From: Flavobacterium gelidilacus DSM 15343
GTDB lineage: Bacteria > Bacteroidota > Bacteroidia > Flavobacteriales > Flavobacteriaceae
Direction: 5' to 3'
DNA: 64,000 nucleotides
Assembly (NCBI RefSeq): GCF_000422685.1
Contig: NZ_AUGN01000012.1
Span: 1 to 64,000 of the forward strand
Below the pieces are notes generated by a model. The model saw only the letters and a list, made by a program, of their open reading frames with translations, was not told the DNA's origin and ran no database searches. The position numbers were made by a program, and so were the translations under genes. Shown here piece after piece: positions 53,415 through 63,718 of this stretch (position 1 is the stretch's first letter; each line of letters opens with the position of its first letter).

Positions 53415-55922
53415 ATGAAAGCAAACGAATTACCAATAATTACCTTTTTACAAGCTGTTAATGTGCAATTTGTAATTCCTGTATACCAAAGAAATTACGA
53501 TTGGAAAAATGCTGAATGTAAAGAATTGCTTAATGATATTATTTCAGTTGAAACAGAGAATAGAGGTACTCATTTTATTGGTAGTATTGTATTTGTACAT
53601 GAAGGAACTTATAGCACTAGTGAAGTAAAAGAATTAGTTATAATTGATGGACAACAACGTTTAACAACAATAAACATATTATATGTAGCCCTTTATCGTT
53701 TTGCTAAAGAAATTGGTAAAACACAGGATGCGGATAGGTTATACAATATGTTTTTAACTAATCAATATGTTCAAAATGAATCCAGTAAGTTAAAACTAAA
53801 ACAAACAGATTCGAATTCTTTAGCATTCAAAGCGATTATGCTTGGAACACAAAATGAATTTAGCACGTTCTCCAATGTAATTGAAAACTACAACTACTTT
53901 AGAAGTGCTATCAACGAAGATAATTTCGAAGTTATATTAAGAGGTTTAAATCGTTTAATATTTGTAGAAATCTCATTAGAGAGAGACAAAGACGATCCAC
54001 AGCGTATTTTTGAAAGCTTAAATTCAACTGGATTAGATTTATCGCAATCGGATTTGATTCGTAATTTCATACTTATGGACTTGTCTCCAAAAGATCAAAA
54101 TAGAATTTTTGAAAATATTTGGAATCCAATTGAAGAAAATGCAAAAGATTTAGTGAAACAAAGCTCATTAGTTTCAGAGTTCATAAGAGATTACCTAACA
54201 CTTCGCAATAAGAAAATACCAAATAAAAATAAGGTATATGCTGAGTTTAAAAGCCTATATCCAAATAAAAAAGAAGATGCTTACCATCAAGAATTAGAAA
54301 ACATAAAATCCTTATCCATTCACTATAAAAAGCTGGTAAATCCATCCACGGTTCCAGATGGAAATATTAGAAAAGAACTAGAATACATCAATCGATTAGA
54401 AATAAATGTAGCCTATCCTTTTTTATTGCAAGTATTTGAAGATGCTGAAAATGGGTTGTTAAGTAAAGAGGATTTGATAAAAATACTGAAACTCATTCAA
54501 AGTTATGCCTGGAGAAGGTTTGTGGTAGGTTTGCCAACAAACGCATTAAATAAGATTTTTATGAGTCTATATGCAGAGGTTGATACAGAGGAATATTACG
54601 ATTCTATTGCTAGAGTCTTGCTTAAAAAGAAAGGAAGTGCCAAATTCCCTACCAATGAAGATATAAAAACAGCTTTAAAGGATAAGGATTTGTATAATAC
54701 CCAACCTAAAAACAGAAATTATCTGTTTGAAATGCTGGAAAATTTTAACAATCGTGAATATGTTAATACAAATAATGAAAACATTACAATTGAACATATT
54801 TTTCCTAGAAATCCTAATCAGGAATGGAGCACAGATTTATCATCAGAAGAGTATTTTTTATTCAAGGAAAAATATTTAAACACAATCGGAAACCTTACTC
54901 TTTCTGGAAACAATGGCACGCTTAGTAATAAGTCATTTTTAGCCAAGAAGGAAATGAACAATGAAGAAGGAGAACAAGGCTATAAATTCAGCAGATTATG
55001 GTTGAATGCTTATTTAAAATCTTTAGATACTTGGAACGTTGCAAATTATGAAGAACGATTAAGTATCATTTACGATAGATTTTTAAAAATTTGGGAATAC
55101 CCGGATGTGATAATTATCGATAGTGATGATTCAGAAGAACAAAACATATTTGATGCAGAAAGTCCGAGAAATAAAAAACTAGAATATTACATTTTCGAAA
55201 ACACGAAAGTCGAAGAAGATACTATCGCTCGAATGTATTTTGGAGTTATTAGAAATCTCCATGAGAAGAACTCACAATTACTAGTTGAGAATCAGGATGT
55301 TTTTAAAATAACAAGAAATTCTTTTGATTTTAGAGCACCTCAAGAAGTAACTAATGGTTGGTTTATTGAATCAAATATAGATAGCAACTCTAAATTTAAT
55401 AGTTTAAAAAGATTGCTTACTCTTTTCGAAATGGAAGAAGATTTGTCAATCAAATATGCAGCAGGTACAGAAAACGAATCAGAACCCAATCGATTTAATG
55501 TAAGAAAAAAATATTGGCAGCAATTGTTACCAATAATAAAAGACACTACCTTATTTGCCAATGTAAGCCCGTCTAAAGATCATTGGCTTTCTACTGGTGC
55601 GGGAACTGCTGGTGTATCTTATACTTTTGTAGTAACTAAATCTTTTGTTAGAATTGAATTGACGATTTCCTCCTCAAGTAAGGACATCAATAAAATGTAC
55701 TTCAAAAAATTACATAAAAACAAAGAAGTAATAGAACAAGCATTCGGCAACGAATTTATTTGGGAAGAACTACCTGAAAACAAAATGAGTAGGATAAAAA
55801 TAGATCAAGATTGTGTTAATTTATACAATGAATCTGATTGGGAGACAATGAATAATTTTTTAGTTTCTAATCTCCCAAAATTTGAAAAAGCATTAAGTCC
55901 GTTTATTAAAAATTTAAAATAA
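53415..55922 (+). CDS. GmrSD-like DUF262/DUF1524 protein
   Basis: 835 aa. An N-terminal DUF262 domain (IPVYQRNYDWKNAE, IDGQQRLTTI) precedes a DUF1524 HNH nuclease (ITIEHIFPRNPNQEW ... NTIGNLTLSGNN) around residues 455-510. A C-terminal DUF4268-like region (RFNVRKKYWQQLLP ... GVSYTFVV) completes it. The fused GmrS-GmrD arrangement is that of type IV restriction enzymes acting on modified DNA. It sits 142 bp after hsdR on the same strand, suggesting complementary restriction of unmodified and modified phage DNA. Confidence 0.85.
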   Translation: MKANELPIITFLQAVNVQFVIPVYQRNYDWKNAECKELLNDIISVETENRGTHFIGSIVFVHEGTYSTSEVKELVIIDGQQRLTTINILYVALYRFAKEIGKTQDADRLYNMFLTNQYVQNESSKLKLKQTDSNSLAFKAIMLGTQNEFSTFSNVIENYNYFRSAINEDNFEVILRGLNRLIFVEISLERDKDDPQRIFESLNSTGLDLSQSDLIRNFILMDLSPKDQNRIFENIWNPIEENAKDLVKQSSLVSEFIRDYLTLRNKKIPNKNKVYAEFKSLYPNKKEDAYHQELENIKSLSIHYKKLVNPSTVPDGNIRKELEYINRLEINVAYPFLLQVFEDAENGLLSKEDLIKILKLIQSYAWRRFVVGLPTNALNKIFMSLYAEVDTEEYYDSIARVLLKKKGSAKFPTNEDIKTALKDKDLYNTQPKNRNYLFEMLENFNNREYVNTNNENITIEHIFPRNPNQEWSTDLSSEEYFLFKEKYLNTIGNLTLSGNNGTLSNKSFLAKKEMNNEEGEQGYKFSRLWLNAYLKSLDTWNVANYEERLSIIYDRFLKIWEYPDVIIIDSDDSEEQNIFDAESPRNKKLEYYIFENTKVEEDTIARMYFGVIRNLHEKNSQLLVENQDVFKITRNSFDFRAPQEVTNGWFIESNIDSNSKFNSLKRLLTLFEMEEDLSIKYAAGTENESEPNRFNVRKKYWQQLLPIIKDTTLFANVSPSKDHWLSTGAGTAGVSYTFVVTKSFVRIELTISSSSKDINKMYFKKLHKNKEVIEQAFGNEFIWEELPENKMSRIKIDQDCVNLYNESDWETMNNFLVSNLPKFEKALSPFIKNLK

Positions 55923-56239
55923 ATGAATTAAGTCAAAAATAAATCACATTATTTTTAAAAGTATAAATGTAATTTTGTGGGAATAAATCTCGAAATAAAT
56001 ATTTACTATTTAGTAACTTATCTTGTATTTGAAATAATAAATTAATCGATCTGATAAATATATCTTTTATTCAAAACTAGATAAATAGAAACAATGGTTT
56101 TCATAAAATAGTATTTGAGATACGATTATCAAACAGCCGTTACTTTTTTCATATATTGAAAGAATAGCTACAAGCACTGTTGTTTTTGGAAAAAACTCTT
56201 CATTTTTTTCGTTATACCTAAAATAAAAATAAACAAATA
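55923..56239. other. 317-bp intergenic region with nothing recognised
   Basis: AT-rich DNA between the GmrSD-like gene and the HTH gene. No gene, clear hairpin or repeat was found; a minus-strand frame of 75 codons here runs into the HTH gene and is not credited. Confidence 0.5.
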
Positions 56240-56548
56240 ATGGAAAACCCTTTCGAACTAATTTTCGAACGTTTAGACAGAATCGAGAAAGCAATTTCAG
56301 AACTAAAAGAAAAACTTAATTATACACCTCCTATTGAAAACGACATAATGAATATCGATGAGGTATCAGCATACTTAAAAATGTGTAAGCCTACAATATA
56401 TGGAAGAGTTCATAGAAGAACAATCCCATTTTACAAAAGCGGCAAAAAATTGTTTTTTAAAAAATCAGATCTTGAAAATTATTTCTTTTCAGGTAAGTAT
56501 CTTACAGAAGTAGAAATAAAAAAAAGTAGAAGACTATTTAGCTTTTAA
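56240..56548 (+). CDS. Helix-turn-helix DNA-binding protein (HTH_17)
   Basis: 102 aa. An N-terminal coiled-coil-like helix (ELIFERLDRIEKAISELKEKL) is followed by an excisionase-type winged helix (MNIDEVSAYLKMCKPTIYGRVHRR then IPFYKSGKKLFFKKSDLENYF). It stands alone between the R-M block and the SrfB-like operon and may control either. Confidence 0.8.
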   Translation: MENPFELIFERLDRIEKAISELKEKLNYTPPIENDIMNIDEVSAYLKMCKPTIYGRVHRRTIPFYKSGKKLFFKKSDLENYFFSGKYLTEVEIKKSRRLFSF

Positions 56549-57106
56549 AAGTAAGTATTAAATATTCCAATTTCTTTGTGCTGCAATTCTTAAATACACA
56601 ATATTAGCTATTTAAATACACGGTATAAAGTTGTTAATTTAGAATAATTAGATCAAACCATTAAAAGGCAATAGTCCATTTAATAATGTCTCTAAAATCA
56701 TTGAACAAAACCAAATTAAAAAAATATAGCTATTCCAAAAACAAATCGATGAAAGTAAATCTAACCTAATCCCATCAACCTTTACTTATATTATATAAAA
56801 TGGGTTTGATGAGGTCATAATTTGTTGTGTATTAATTTTTTGTTTTTTGTATATATTTATTTTTAGTATTTTAATTAGTATAATATTTTAACGGTTATAA
56901 ATAGAAATATCATATACTATATTAAACTTGAAATTTAACTTTTTAACCCTTATTTAATATATAACCCTTAATAATAAAACTCCCCATTACGGGAAACCGT
57001 AAAATATTATTAATTTAAATATTTAGTTTTGTTTATTAATAAATCTAGTATAAAAAGTATCAATTAGTATGTTAAAATAATTAATAGGATATTTAGTAAA
57101 AAATAT
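56549..57106. other. 560-bp leader region before the SrfB-like operon
   Basis: Very AT-rich, no gene. It contains the second TACGGGAAACCGTA motif (56988-57001) and a string of AACCCTTA-type direct repeats (near 56944 and 56961). A long untranslated or regulatory region is possible. Confidence 0.5.
56988..57001. promoter_or_regulatory. TACGGGAAACCGTA hairpin motif, copy 2
   Basis: Identical to 47115-47128 and likewise followed by AAATA. It lies about 106 bp upstream of the candidate -7 box at 57107. Possible shared operator or structured leader for cargo operons. Confidence 0.5.
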
Positions 57107-57114
57107 TATATTTG
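57107..57114 (+). promoter_or_regulatory. Candidate -7 box for the SrfB-like operon
   Basis: TATATTTG matches TAnnTTTG and lies 34 bp before ATG 57148. A TTG at 57112 that could open a longer frame falls inside this box, which supports the ATG at 57148 as the start. No clear -33 box. Confidence 0.5.
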
Positions 57115-57147
57115 ACTTATCCGAAAAATTTGATTAAACCACATTTA

Positions 57148-60100
57148 ATGAAAAGAATATCACTTATCTCTAATTCAAGTATTCAGTATCATAAATTTGA
57201 AGCTGATATTAATTTAGATTTTGCTAAAAACAATAAATTATATTTTCACCAACCATTTGATTCTAATATTTTAGATTTTACCTTAGACCCTTTGTTCAAA
57301 GTTACTATTGAAGGGGATATTTTTTTTTATAGAAAACAGGAATTAATAGACAAGGACTTCATTGTAAACAATAAGTTAAAGGATGATGTTGATTTAAATA
57401 GTTGTAAAGTAATTGCGGATTATTATGAAACAAACAATCTTAAAAAAGCCTTAAAACATTTTAAGAAGAAGTGGATTCCCTTACCATATTTTAAAGACAA
57501 TTCTATCAATAAAGACCTAATGTATCCTACAGATTGGGTACGTTTATATTTTGATTGCGATGACGAATATAATAAGATCAGTTTAGTACTTGCAATAGAT
57601 ACCACTTTAGCAAAAAATGAAACTGATAAAACAGGACCTCAATTAAGTTTAAATCCGGAGGAAAATATCTTCAAAATTCATACAAATGAGATAAATATTA
57701 GTAACTTTTTATTTAATACTAATGCAGCTACATCATGGATTGAAAGTTATTTAGCAGATACGTTTTATGGAAAAAATGAAGAATTAAGATACGAACAACC
57801 AATAAAACAATACGTTTCCCATTATATACAATTATTAAAATGGATAGATAGCTTAAAAGAAACTCCAGAAATTCAATTGTTTACAGATGACACAAAGAAA
57901 ATACCTGTTGACTTAGTAATCGATATTGGAAATTCAGCAACATGTGCATTGCTTTTTGAAAATCAAAACGATGAAAATTTTAATTTTAAAAAAGTAAAAA
58001 AAATAATAATTCAAGACTATTCTAATCCACAAGTAGAATACAATCAACCTTTTCCAATGAATGTTGTATTCAGTGAATCTGTTTTTGGAAATATAAACAA
58101 AGAAAAATACCATAATAATAAATTTACGGTACCAAGTTTTGTTAGGATTGGTTTTGAAGCAGAAAACTTAATTAATAATGCCAATCTTAACCTTAACCTT
58201 GGTTATGAATTAAAAACCCATAATTCAAGCCCTAAGCGATATTTATGGGATACCAATCCTGCTGAGAGTGAATGGGAATTTTACCCTACCAATAATTCCA
58301 ATAAAATAAAAAAAGTATACTTAAGCGGTATTTCGGAGCAATTGAAAATGGATGGTGCCTTAACAAATGGAGATGTTTTTGGTTCAAAATCATTGTTCTC
58401 TAGAAATTCACTAATGAAGTTTGTCTTTTTGGAAGTTTTAATTCATGCTTATGTTCAAATAAATTCTTATAAGTTCAGAGAAGATCATGAAAATCTTACA
58501 ATACCGAGAACTTTAAAAAGAATAACTATTTCTTGCCCTACAGGGATGATTCAATATGAACAAATTGCTTTGAGAAAAGCTGCTGAAGATGCATGTAAAT
58601 TATTGAATAATTATGTTAAATTTTATTTTGATTCCAACGATAATAAATTCTGGTTTGAATTACCTGAGATAATACCTTCAATAAACGATATAGCAAAAAA
58701 ACTTCCTAATTTAGAAGAAAGAAAAGATTGGACGTATGATGAAGCGACTAGTTGTCAATTGGTATTTATTTACAGTTTATTATCAAAAAAATTGCAAGGA
58801 AATAATTATGTAATTAATAATTATTTGTTTAAAAATAAAGACAAACTAACAGTAGGTTCTATAGATATTGGTGCTGGTACAACCGACGTTATGATAAATA
58901 ATTATTCACTTAACAGTGAAAACAAAACTATAAATATCAAACCAGATCCATTGTATTGGGATAGTTTTAAATTGGCTGGGGATGATTTATTAAAAGAAAT
59001 TATCCAACAAATAATAATTGAAGGTGAAGTAAAATCAAATTTAGATGAAGGTTGTACTGGAGTTATTGAAAATTACGCAAAAGCAATTGGAGTAGAAAAT
59101 ATATCTGAAAAGTTAAATGGCTTTTTTGGACAAGACACTAATAATATTGGATACATAGCTAAAATGATGCGTAAAGCTTTTATTCACCAAGTAGCAATTC
59201 CAATTGCAATGTATTATTTGAATAATGCAAATACAAATGAGAAGAGTTCAGTATCATTCGAACAAATAATTGATAAAGAATTTAACAACAAAGAATTAGT
59301 TCTATATTTCGAAAAACATTTTGGTTTCAACTTCTTAGATATAAAATGGACCATTAGCGCACACAAAATAAATGCCATTACAAGTTCTGTTTTTGATAGT
59401 TTAATAAAACAACTTTGCTTAGTATTAAACCAATACCAATGTGATTATATTGTGCTTTCAGGAAAACCTTGCTCACTAAATAGTATAGAGGAACTTTTTC
59501 TAAAATATTTAGCAACTTCTCCCAATAATCTAATTAATTTAAATAAATATTGGATAGGAAAATGGTTCCCTTTCTCAGACGATAATGGATTTGTAAAAGA
59601 CCCAAAAACAATGGTTAGTGTAGGGGCTATTATTGCACTTATGGCAGGTAAACTGAAAAAGATTAATGATTTGAATTTAGATACAGAACTCTTAAAGCAA
59701 AAATTAATTTCAACAGCGGATTATATTGTTAAAAGCAATTTCAGTACTAAAGAAGTTATACTATCTCCTAAGAAAAATGAAAATACAATACTAATTAATG
59801 CTTTGCCGTATCATTTTGGTTATGCTAAGTATATTTCTAAGAATTATCCTGTTTCAGATTTATACAGTATTAGTCTTGATGATAAACAAATGTCCAATAC
59901 CATAAAAACACGTTACCCTAATAAAGAAGATGTGTTTTATGCAGAACAACTTAGTATAGAGAAAAATAAAATTTATCAAAACCTACCATTAAAAATAACA
60001 TTATCAAGGGATATTGACGAATCGAAAGAACAATTAAAAATTGAGAGCGTTGAAGATAATGAAGGAAATGATAAATCAAATAAATACTTCAAGCTTAACT

Positions 60101-60168
60101 ACCAAACTTTAGATAATGAAAATGGATATTGGTTAGATACTTGTGAGTTTATTTTAAATGCTAGATAA
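57148..60168 (+). CDS. SrfB-like actin/Hsp70-fold ATPase
   Basis: 1006 aa from ATG 57148. Three hallmarks of the actin/Hsp70 ATPase fold are visible: phosphate-1 loop VIDIGNSATCALLF (about 255), phosphate-2 loop SIDIGAGTTDVM (about 570) and adenosine motif YIVLSGKP (about 767). Size, spacing and the N-terminal KRISLISNSSIQYH fit the SrfB family, named from Salmonella but of unknown activity. It overlaps the next gene by 11 bp, so both are likely made as partners. No membrane segment. Confidence 0.7.
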   Translation: MKRISLISNSSIQYHKFEADINLDFAKNNKLYFHQPFDSNILDFTLDPLFKVTIEGDIFFYRKQELIDKDFIVNNKLKDDVDLNSCKVIADYYETNNLKKALKHFKKKWIPLPYFKDNSINKDLMYPTDWVRLYFDCDDEYNKISLVLAIDTTLAKNETDKTGPQLSLNPEENIFKIHTNEINISNFLFNTNAATSWIESYLADTFYGKNEELRYEQPIKQYVSHYIQLLKWIDSLKETPEIQLFTDDTKKIPVDLVIDIGNSATCALLFENQNDENFNFKKVKKIIIQDYSNPQVEYNQPFPMNVVFSESVFGNINKEKYHNNKFTVPSFVRIGFEAENLINNANLNLNLGYELKTHNSSPKRYLWDTNPAESEWEFYPTNNSNKIKKVYLSGISEQLKMDGALTNGDVFGSKSLFSRNSLMKFVFLEVLIHAYVQINSYKFREDHENLTIPRTLKRITISCPTGMIQYEQIALRKAAEDACKLLNNYVKFYFDSNDNKFWFELPEIIPSINDIAKKLPNLEERKDWTYDEATSCQLVFIYSLLSKKLQGNNYVINNYLFKNKDKLTVGSIDIGAGTTDVMINNYSLNSENKTINIKPDPLYWDSFKLAGDDLLKEIIQQIIIEGEVKSNLDEGCTGVIENYAKAIGVENISEKLNGFFGQDTNNIGYIAKMMRKAFIHQVAIPIAMYYLNNANTNEKSSVSFEQIIDKEFNNKELVLYFEKHFGFNFLDIKWTISAHKINAITSSVFDSLIKQLCLVLNQYQCDYIVLSGKPCSLNSIEELFLKYLATSPNNLINLNKYWIGKWFPFSDDNGFVKDPKTMVSVGAIIALMAGKLKKINDLNLDTELLKQKLISTADYIVKSNFSTKEVILSPKKNENTILINALPYHFGYAKYISKNYPVSDLYSISLDDKQMSNTIKTRYPNKEDVFYAEQLSIEKNKIYQNLPLKITLSRDIDESKEQLKIESVEDNEGNDKSNKYFKLNYQTLDNENGYWLDTCEFILNAR

Positions 60169-62956
60169 TTACAATATGAAACATTACTCAGAACAAGATA
60201 TAGCACTTTTAAAAGAGAACATTAATTCAAATAGTATTAAGTTGACCGAAACAGTAAACTGGGCAGAAGACAACTTAAAATATGAAGAAAAAAACGCACT
60301 TATATTAAAACTTAAAAATGCTTTAAATACATTTAATAAGGTTTCAAAAAATATTGATTCAAAACCTGTTATTGCTGTTTTTGGAGGTAGTCAAGTGGGT
60401 AAGTCCTATCTTATAAAAAACCTATTAAGTCGAAAGGGTCAACCATTTGTTATTAGAAATAATGACAAAGAGTATGATTTTCTTAAAGATATTAATCCTC
60501 CGGGGGTTGGAGCAGAAAGTACTGGTGTAGTAACCAGGTTTACTGTAGATAATGAAGTGAAGTTTCAGGAGTTTCCAATACAAATAAAACTACTTTCTTC
60601 AAAAGATATTTTGATTATTATTCTGGATTCCTTTTTTTTAGATCTGAAAAAAATAACTGATTTTGTTAACAGTAAAGATTTAAATCTACATATCCAGAAA
60701 TTTGAATCAAAGTTTACTAATTCGAAACAAAATGTGCTTTCTGAATATGATATTTTAGAACTTAAAGAATATTTTGAAAATCATTTAAGCAAACATACTA
60801 TCATGTTTGTAGGCTTAAATGAATCACGTTTTTTTGAACGAATTGGTAAAATTATTAGTGGTTTTGAGTATCATGAATGGACAGCTATATTTGAAGTATT
60901 ATGGAATAAAAATCAACATCTCTCCACACTTTTTTCAAAATTAATTTCAGACTTAAAAATACTAAATTTTGATACTGTAGCTTATTTATCTTTTAAAGAA
61001 GTACTTCGTGGTGAAGGAGAAGTTCTAGATGTAAAGAGATTGAAAGAATTATACTCCTGTGATAAATTCACCACTATTAAAAAAGAAAATGGAGAAGAAA
61101 TAAAAATAAATTTATCATTAATCACTGCCCTTACAGCTGAGCTTGTATTTTCAATTCCAAATGAACTTACAGAGAGTAAAGAATTTCTAAAAAATTCAGA
61201 TTTACTTGACTTTCCAGGAGCGAGAAGCAGGTTGGCTATAGAAAGTGAAGATATTGATGATGAAATTATTCCAGACATGTTATTGAGAGGAAAAGTATCT
61301 TATTTATTCAACAAATATTCAGACGATTTCAATATAAATAATCTTTTGTTTTGTACGAATGATAAACAACTAGATGTAAATGAAATTCCAACTTTATTAT
61401 TCAATTGGATAACTAAAAATATTGGAGCTAGTGCTTATGACAGAAATAATGCATTAAAAGATGCAAATATTCCTCCATTATTTGTGATTTTTACCTTTTT
61501 TAACAATCAATTGAAATTTGATACAACTAATGATTTCGAATATACAAATGATGTTCAAAAATTAGATTACAAATGGGACACTAGATTTAATCGTTTTTTT
61601 GAAAATGAAATAGTAACTCAAACTAAAAATTGGCATGTTGATTGGACTAAAGATAAACAAAATTTCAAAAACTTTTATTTACTTAGAGATTTCAAATACT
61701 CAACAGATTCTTTTGAGGGATTTGAAGAAGTAGGCTATGAAGTTGAAATTAGAGAAGAACGTAAAACATATTTACATAAATTAAAAGAATCCTTTTTAAA
61801 CTTCAAATTTGTTCAAAATCATTTTGACTCACCCGAACAAAACTGGAATTTAGCAACGGATTTAAATAACGACGGTTCAGAGTTAATTATAAGCAATTTA
61901 AAGCAAGTTTCAAATAATCTAACAAAAACAAATCACTACATAAATAAATTAAATAATCTTGTTATTGATTTAAGAAAAGAATTAAACAATCATTTGCATT
62001 CAGATGACTTAAATATACTTAGAGCTAATAGTATGAAAAGCGTAAATGAAATTCAATTTTCATTGAACTCGATATTAGCAAAAGATATAAATGCATTTAA
62101 TAAATTAATTAAACAACTTTCTGTAAAACCTGTTGAGGTATTCAACATACTGCATGATAATTTTGTAGTAAATTTAAGTGAACAAAATGCATCAAATTTT
62201 AATGAATCTAGTATATTATTTGAAAGTTATCCAGAATTAAAAACTTTAAAATCGTATGAAGAGGTTATTGAAACTTTAAAACAGCGTTTATGGCTTTCCT
62301 CAAATGAAGAGGTGGAAAAATTTCTATTAGAAAAAGGAATTAAGAAAGAAAATCTGTTTCAAAACAAAGAGATTAAATCGAAAGCACAGTTTTATACAGA
62401 ATTATTATTTAATTACTGGGAAGAAAAATTAAGCAACAACTCTAATTTTGATTATTTCATAAATAATGGTATAAGTAAAAATAGTATAGCTTTTTTAGGA
62501 AATCATTTTTTCAAAATCATTCAAAATAGAGGATTAAAAGATAAGTCAGAACGCATTTTGAATGATGTTGTTTCAGAACTTTTCATTGATAAAGATATAG
62601 AAGAATTTTTAGCGGAAACATTTACATTGTTAATAAATGATATTGTCATCAACTTTGATGCTAACTATTTTACTTCCGAGGAATTAATTGAAATAGAAAA
62701 CTTAAAGCTAAATAGTAACTTTAAATATTATAATGAAGTAATTAAAATAGATTCTCAAACAATTCAAAATTTGTTTGAGAATAATACTGATGAATTATCT
62801 AGCGTAAATCGAATCGTTTTGGATAAGTATAACAAGTGGATTGAATATTTAAGAATATCGTTATTAGTTAGTTGTGGTTTTGTTAGTTATGATGAACAAG
62901 CTAATAACCAATTAAAAGGATTAATTAATGACTTTAATGAATTCAAACTAAATTAA
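60158..62956 (+). CDS. SrfC-like large P-loop (dynamin-type) protein
   Basis: 932 aa (an ATG at 60176 is an alternative start). Walker A FGGSQVGKSYLIKNLL is at residues 75-90. A G3-like DLLDFPGARSR lies at about 348, and the rest is long helical, partly coiled-coil sequence (about 560-930). This matches the SrfC/Virul_Fac family, which resembles dynamin-like GTPases. It always follows SrfB in known loci. No signal peptide. Exact nucleotide specificity is unproven; a membrane or filament action is inference. Confidence 0.7.
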   Translation: MLDNYNMKHYSEQDIALLKENINSNSIKLTETVNWAEDNLKYEEKNALILKLKNALNTFNKVSKNIDSKPVIAVFGGSQVGKSYLIKNLLSRKGQPFVIRNNDKEYDFLKDINPPGVGAESTGVVTRFTVDNEVKFQEFPIQIKLLSSKDILIIILDSFFLDLKKITDFVNSKDLNLHIQKFESKFTNSKQNVLSEYDILELKEYFENHLSKHTIMFVGLNESRFFERIGKIISGFEYHEWTAIFEVLWNKNQHLSTLFSKLISDLKILNFDTVAYLSFKEVLRGEGEVLDVKRLKELYSCDKFTTIKKENGEEIKINLSLITALTAELVFSIPNELTESKEFLKNSDLLDFPGARSRLAIESEDIDDEIIPDMLLRGKVSYLFNKYSDDFNINNLLFCTNDKQLDVNEIPTLLFNWITKNIGASAYDRNNALKDANIPPLFVIFTFFNNQLKFDTTNDFEYTNDVQKLDYKWDTRFNRFFENEIVTQTKNWHVDWTKDKQNFKNFYLLRDFKYSTDSFEGFEEVGYEVEIREERKTYLHKLKESFLNFKFVQNHFDSPEQNWNLATDLNNDGSELIISNLKQVSNNLTKTNHYINKLNNLVIDLRKELNNHLHSDDLNILRANSMKSVNEIQFSLNSILAKDINAFNKLIKQLSVKPVEVFNILHDNFVVNLSEQNASNFNESSILFESYPELKTLKSYEEVIETLKQRLWLSSNEEVEKFLLEKGIKKENLFQNKEIKSKAQFYTELLFNYWEEKLSNNSNFDYFINNGISKNSIAFLGNHFFKIIQNRGLKDKSERILNDVVSELFIDKDIEEFLAETFTLLINDIVINFDANYFTSEELIEIENLKLNSNFKYYNEVIKIDSQTIQNLFENNTDELSSVNRIVLDKYNKWIEYLRISLLVSCGFVSYDEQANNQLKGLINDFNEFKLN

Positions 62957-62960
62957 TACG

Positions 62961-63716
62961 ATGAATAAATTCCATCAAATACCTACAGACACATTTGTTC
63001 CTGTGTCGCACGACAACAGTTATTTATTTAATCATTATGATAAAGTGGCTAATTTTTTAGCATTTAATCTCGAGAAGAACTATAAAAACATTTTAGCAAA
63101 ACCAATACAAAATGCATATATGTTTGACTGGTTTTCTACTTATGAAAATTTGATTAATATCAACGAAAAAAGCAAAGTAGAGGCAGAAGAACAATTAATT
63201 AAATACTGGGAATTTTTAGAAGTAATCAATGCTAAAATAAAGCAACTGTCAGCCTCTAATGAAGAGAACAATATAAACTGGGCTAACCTTTTAAAAAAAG
63301 TTTTCAATCATACTGACAATTTTATATTTTCAAATGGTAAAGATATTTGTATTGTTTGGGGTTGGAAATTTGATAACTCAAAAAATTATAAACCAAATAT
63401 TGTAATTGATCCAAGTAAAAAAGATGAAATTCAAATTAACTATCCAATATATAATCCAGACAGTATTACAGAAGACAGTATTATTTCTGAGGATAGTCCT
63501 GAAGACCTAGAAATTCAAGAGTTTATAGAAGAAGAAGTAAATACTTTTGAAGATGTTATTGTAGAAGATATTATAGAAACTGAAAAAGAAGAAGAATCAA
63601 GTTTTTTAAATTTCTTAAAATGGTTTGCTTCTAACTATTGGTGGTTACTTTTAGTTCTAGCGGCTTTAATAATTCTAGTTTTCGTGTACAAAACAATAAT
63701 TTATAATGCTATATAA
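62961..63716 (+). CDS. Tail-anchored membrane protein of the SrfB/C-like operon
   Basis: 251 aa. The soluble N-terminal part contains FLAFNLEKNYKNILAKP and FDWFSTYENL. A strongly acidic stretch (about 165-212, many E/D) precedes a single C-terminal membrane helix (WWLLLVLAALIILVFVYK). It starts 4 bp after the SrfC-like gene. It could tether the SrfC-like protein to the inner membrane. Family not recognised. Confidence 0.65.
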   Translation: MNKFHQIPTDTFVPVSHDNSYLFNHYDKVANFLAFNLEKNYKNILAKPIQNAYMFDWFSTYENLININEKSKVEAEEQLIKYWEFLEVINAKIKQLSASNEENNINWANLLKKVFNHTDNFIFSNGKDICIVWGWKFDNSKNYKPNIVIDPSKKDEIQINYPIYNPDSITEDSIISEDSPEDLEIQEFIEEEVNTFEDVIVEDIIETEKEEESSFLNFLKWFASNYWWLLLVLAALIILVFVYKTIIYNAI

Positions 63717-63718
63717 GG

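Noticed and set aside
57112..57147. TTG start giving a 12-residue longer SrfB-like protein
   Set aside because: The TTG lies inside a good -7 promoter box, and the ATG at 57148 begins the conserved N-terminus.
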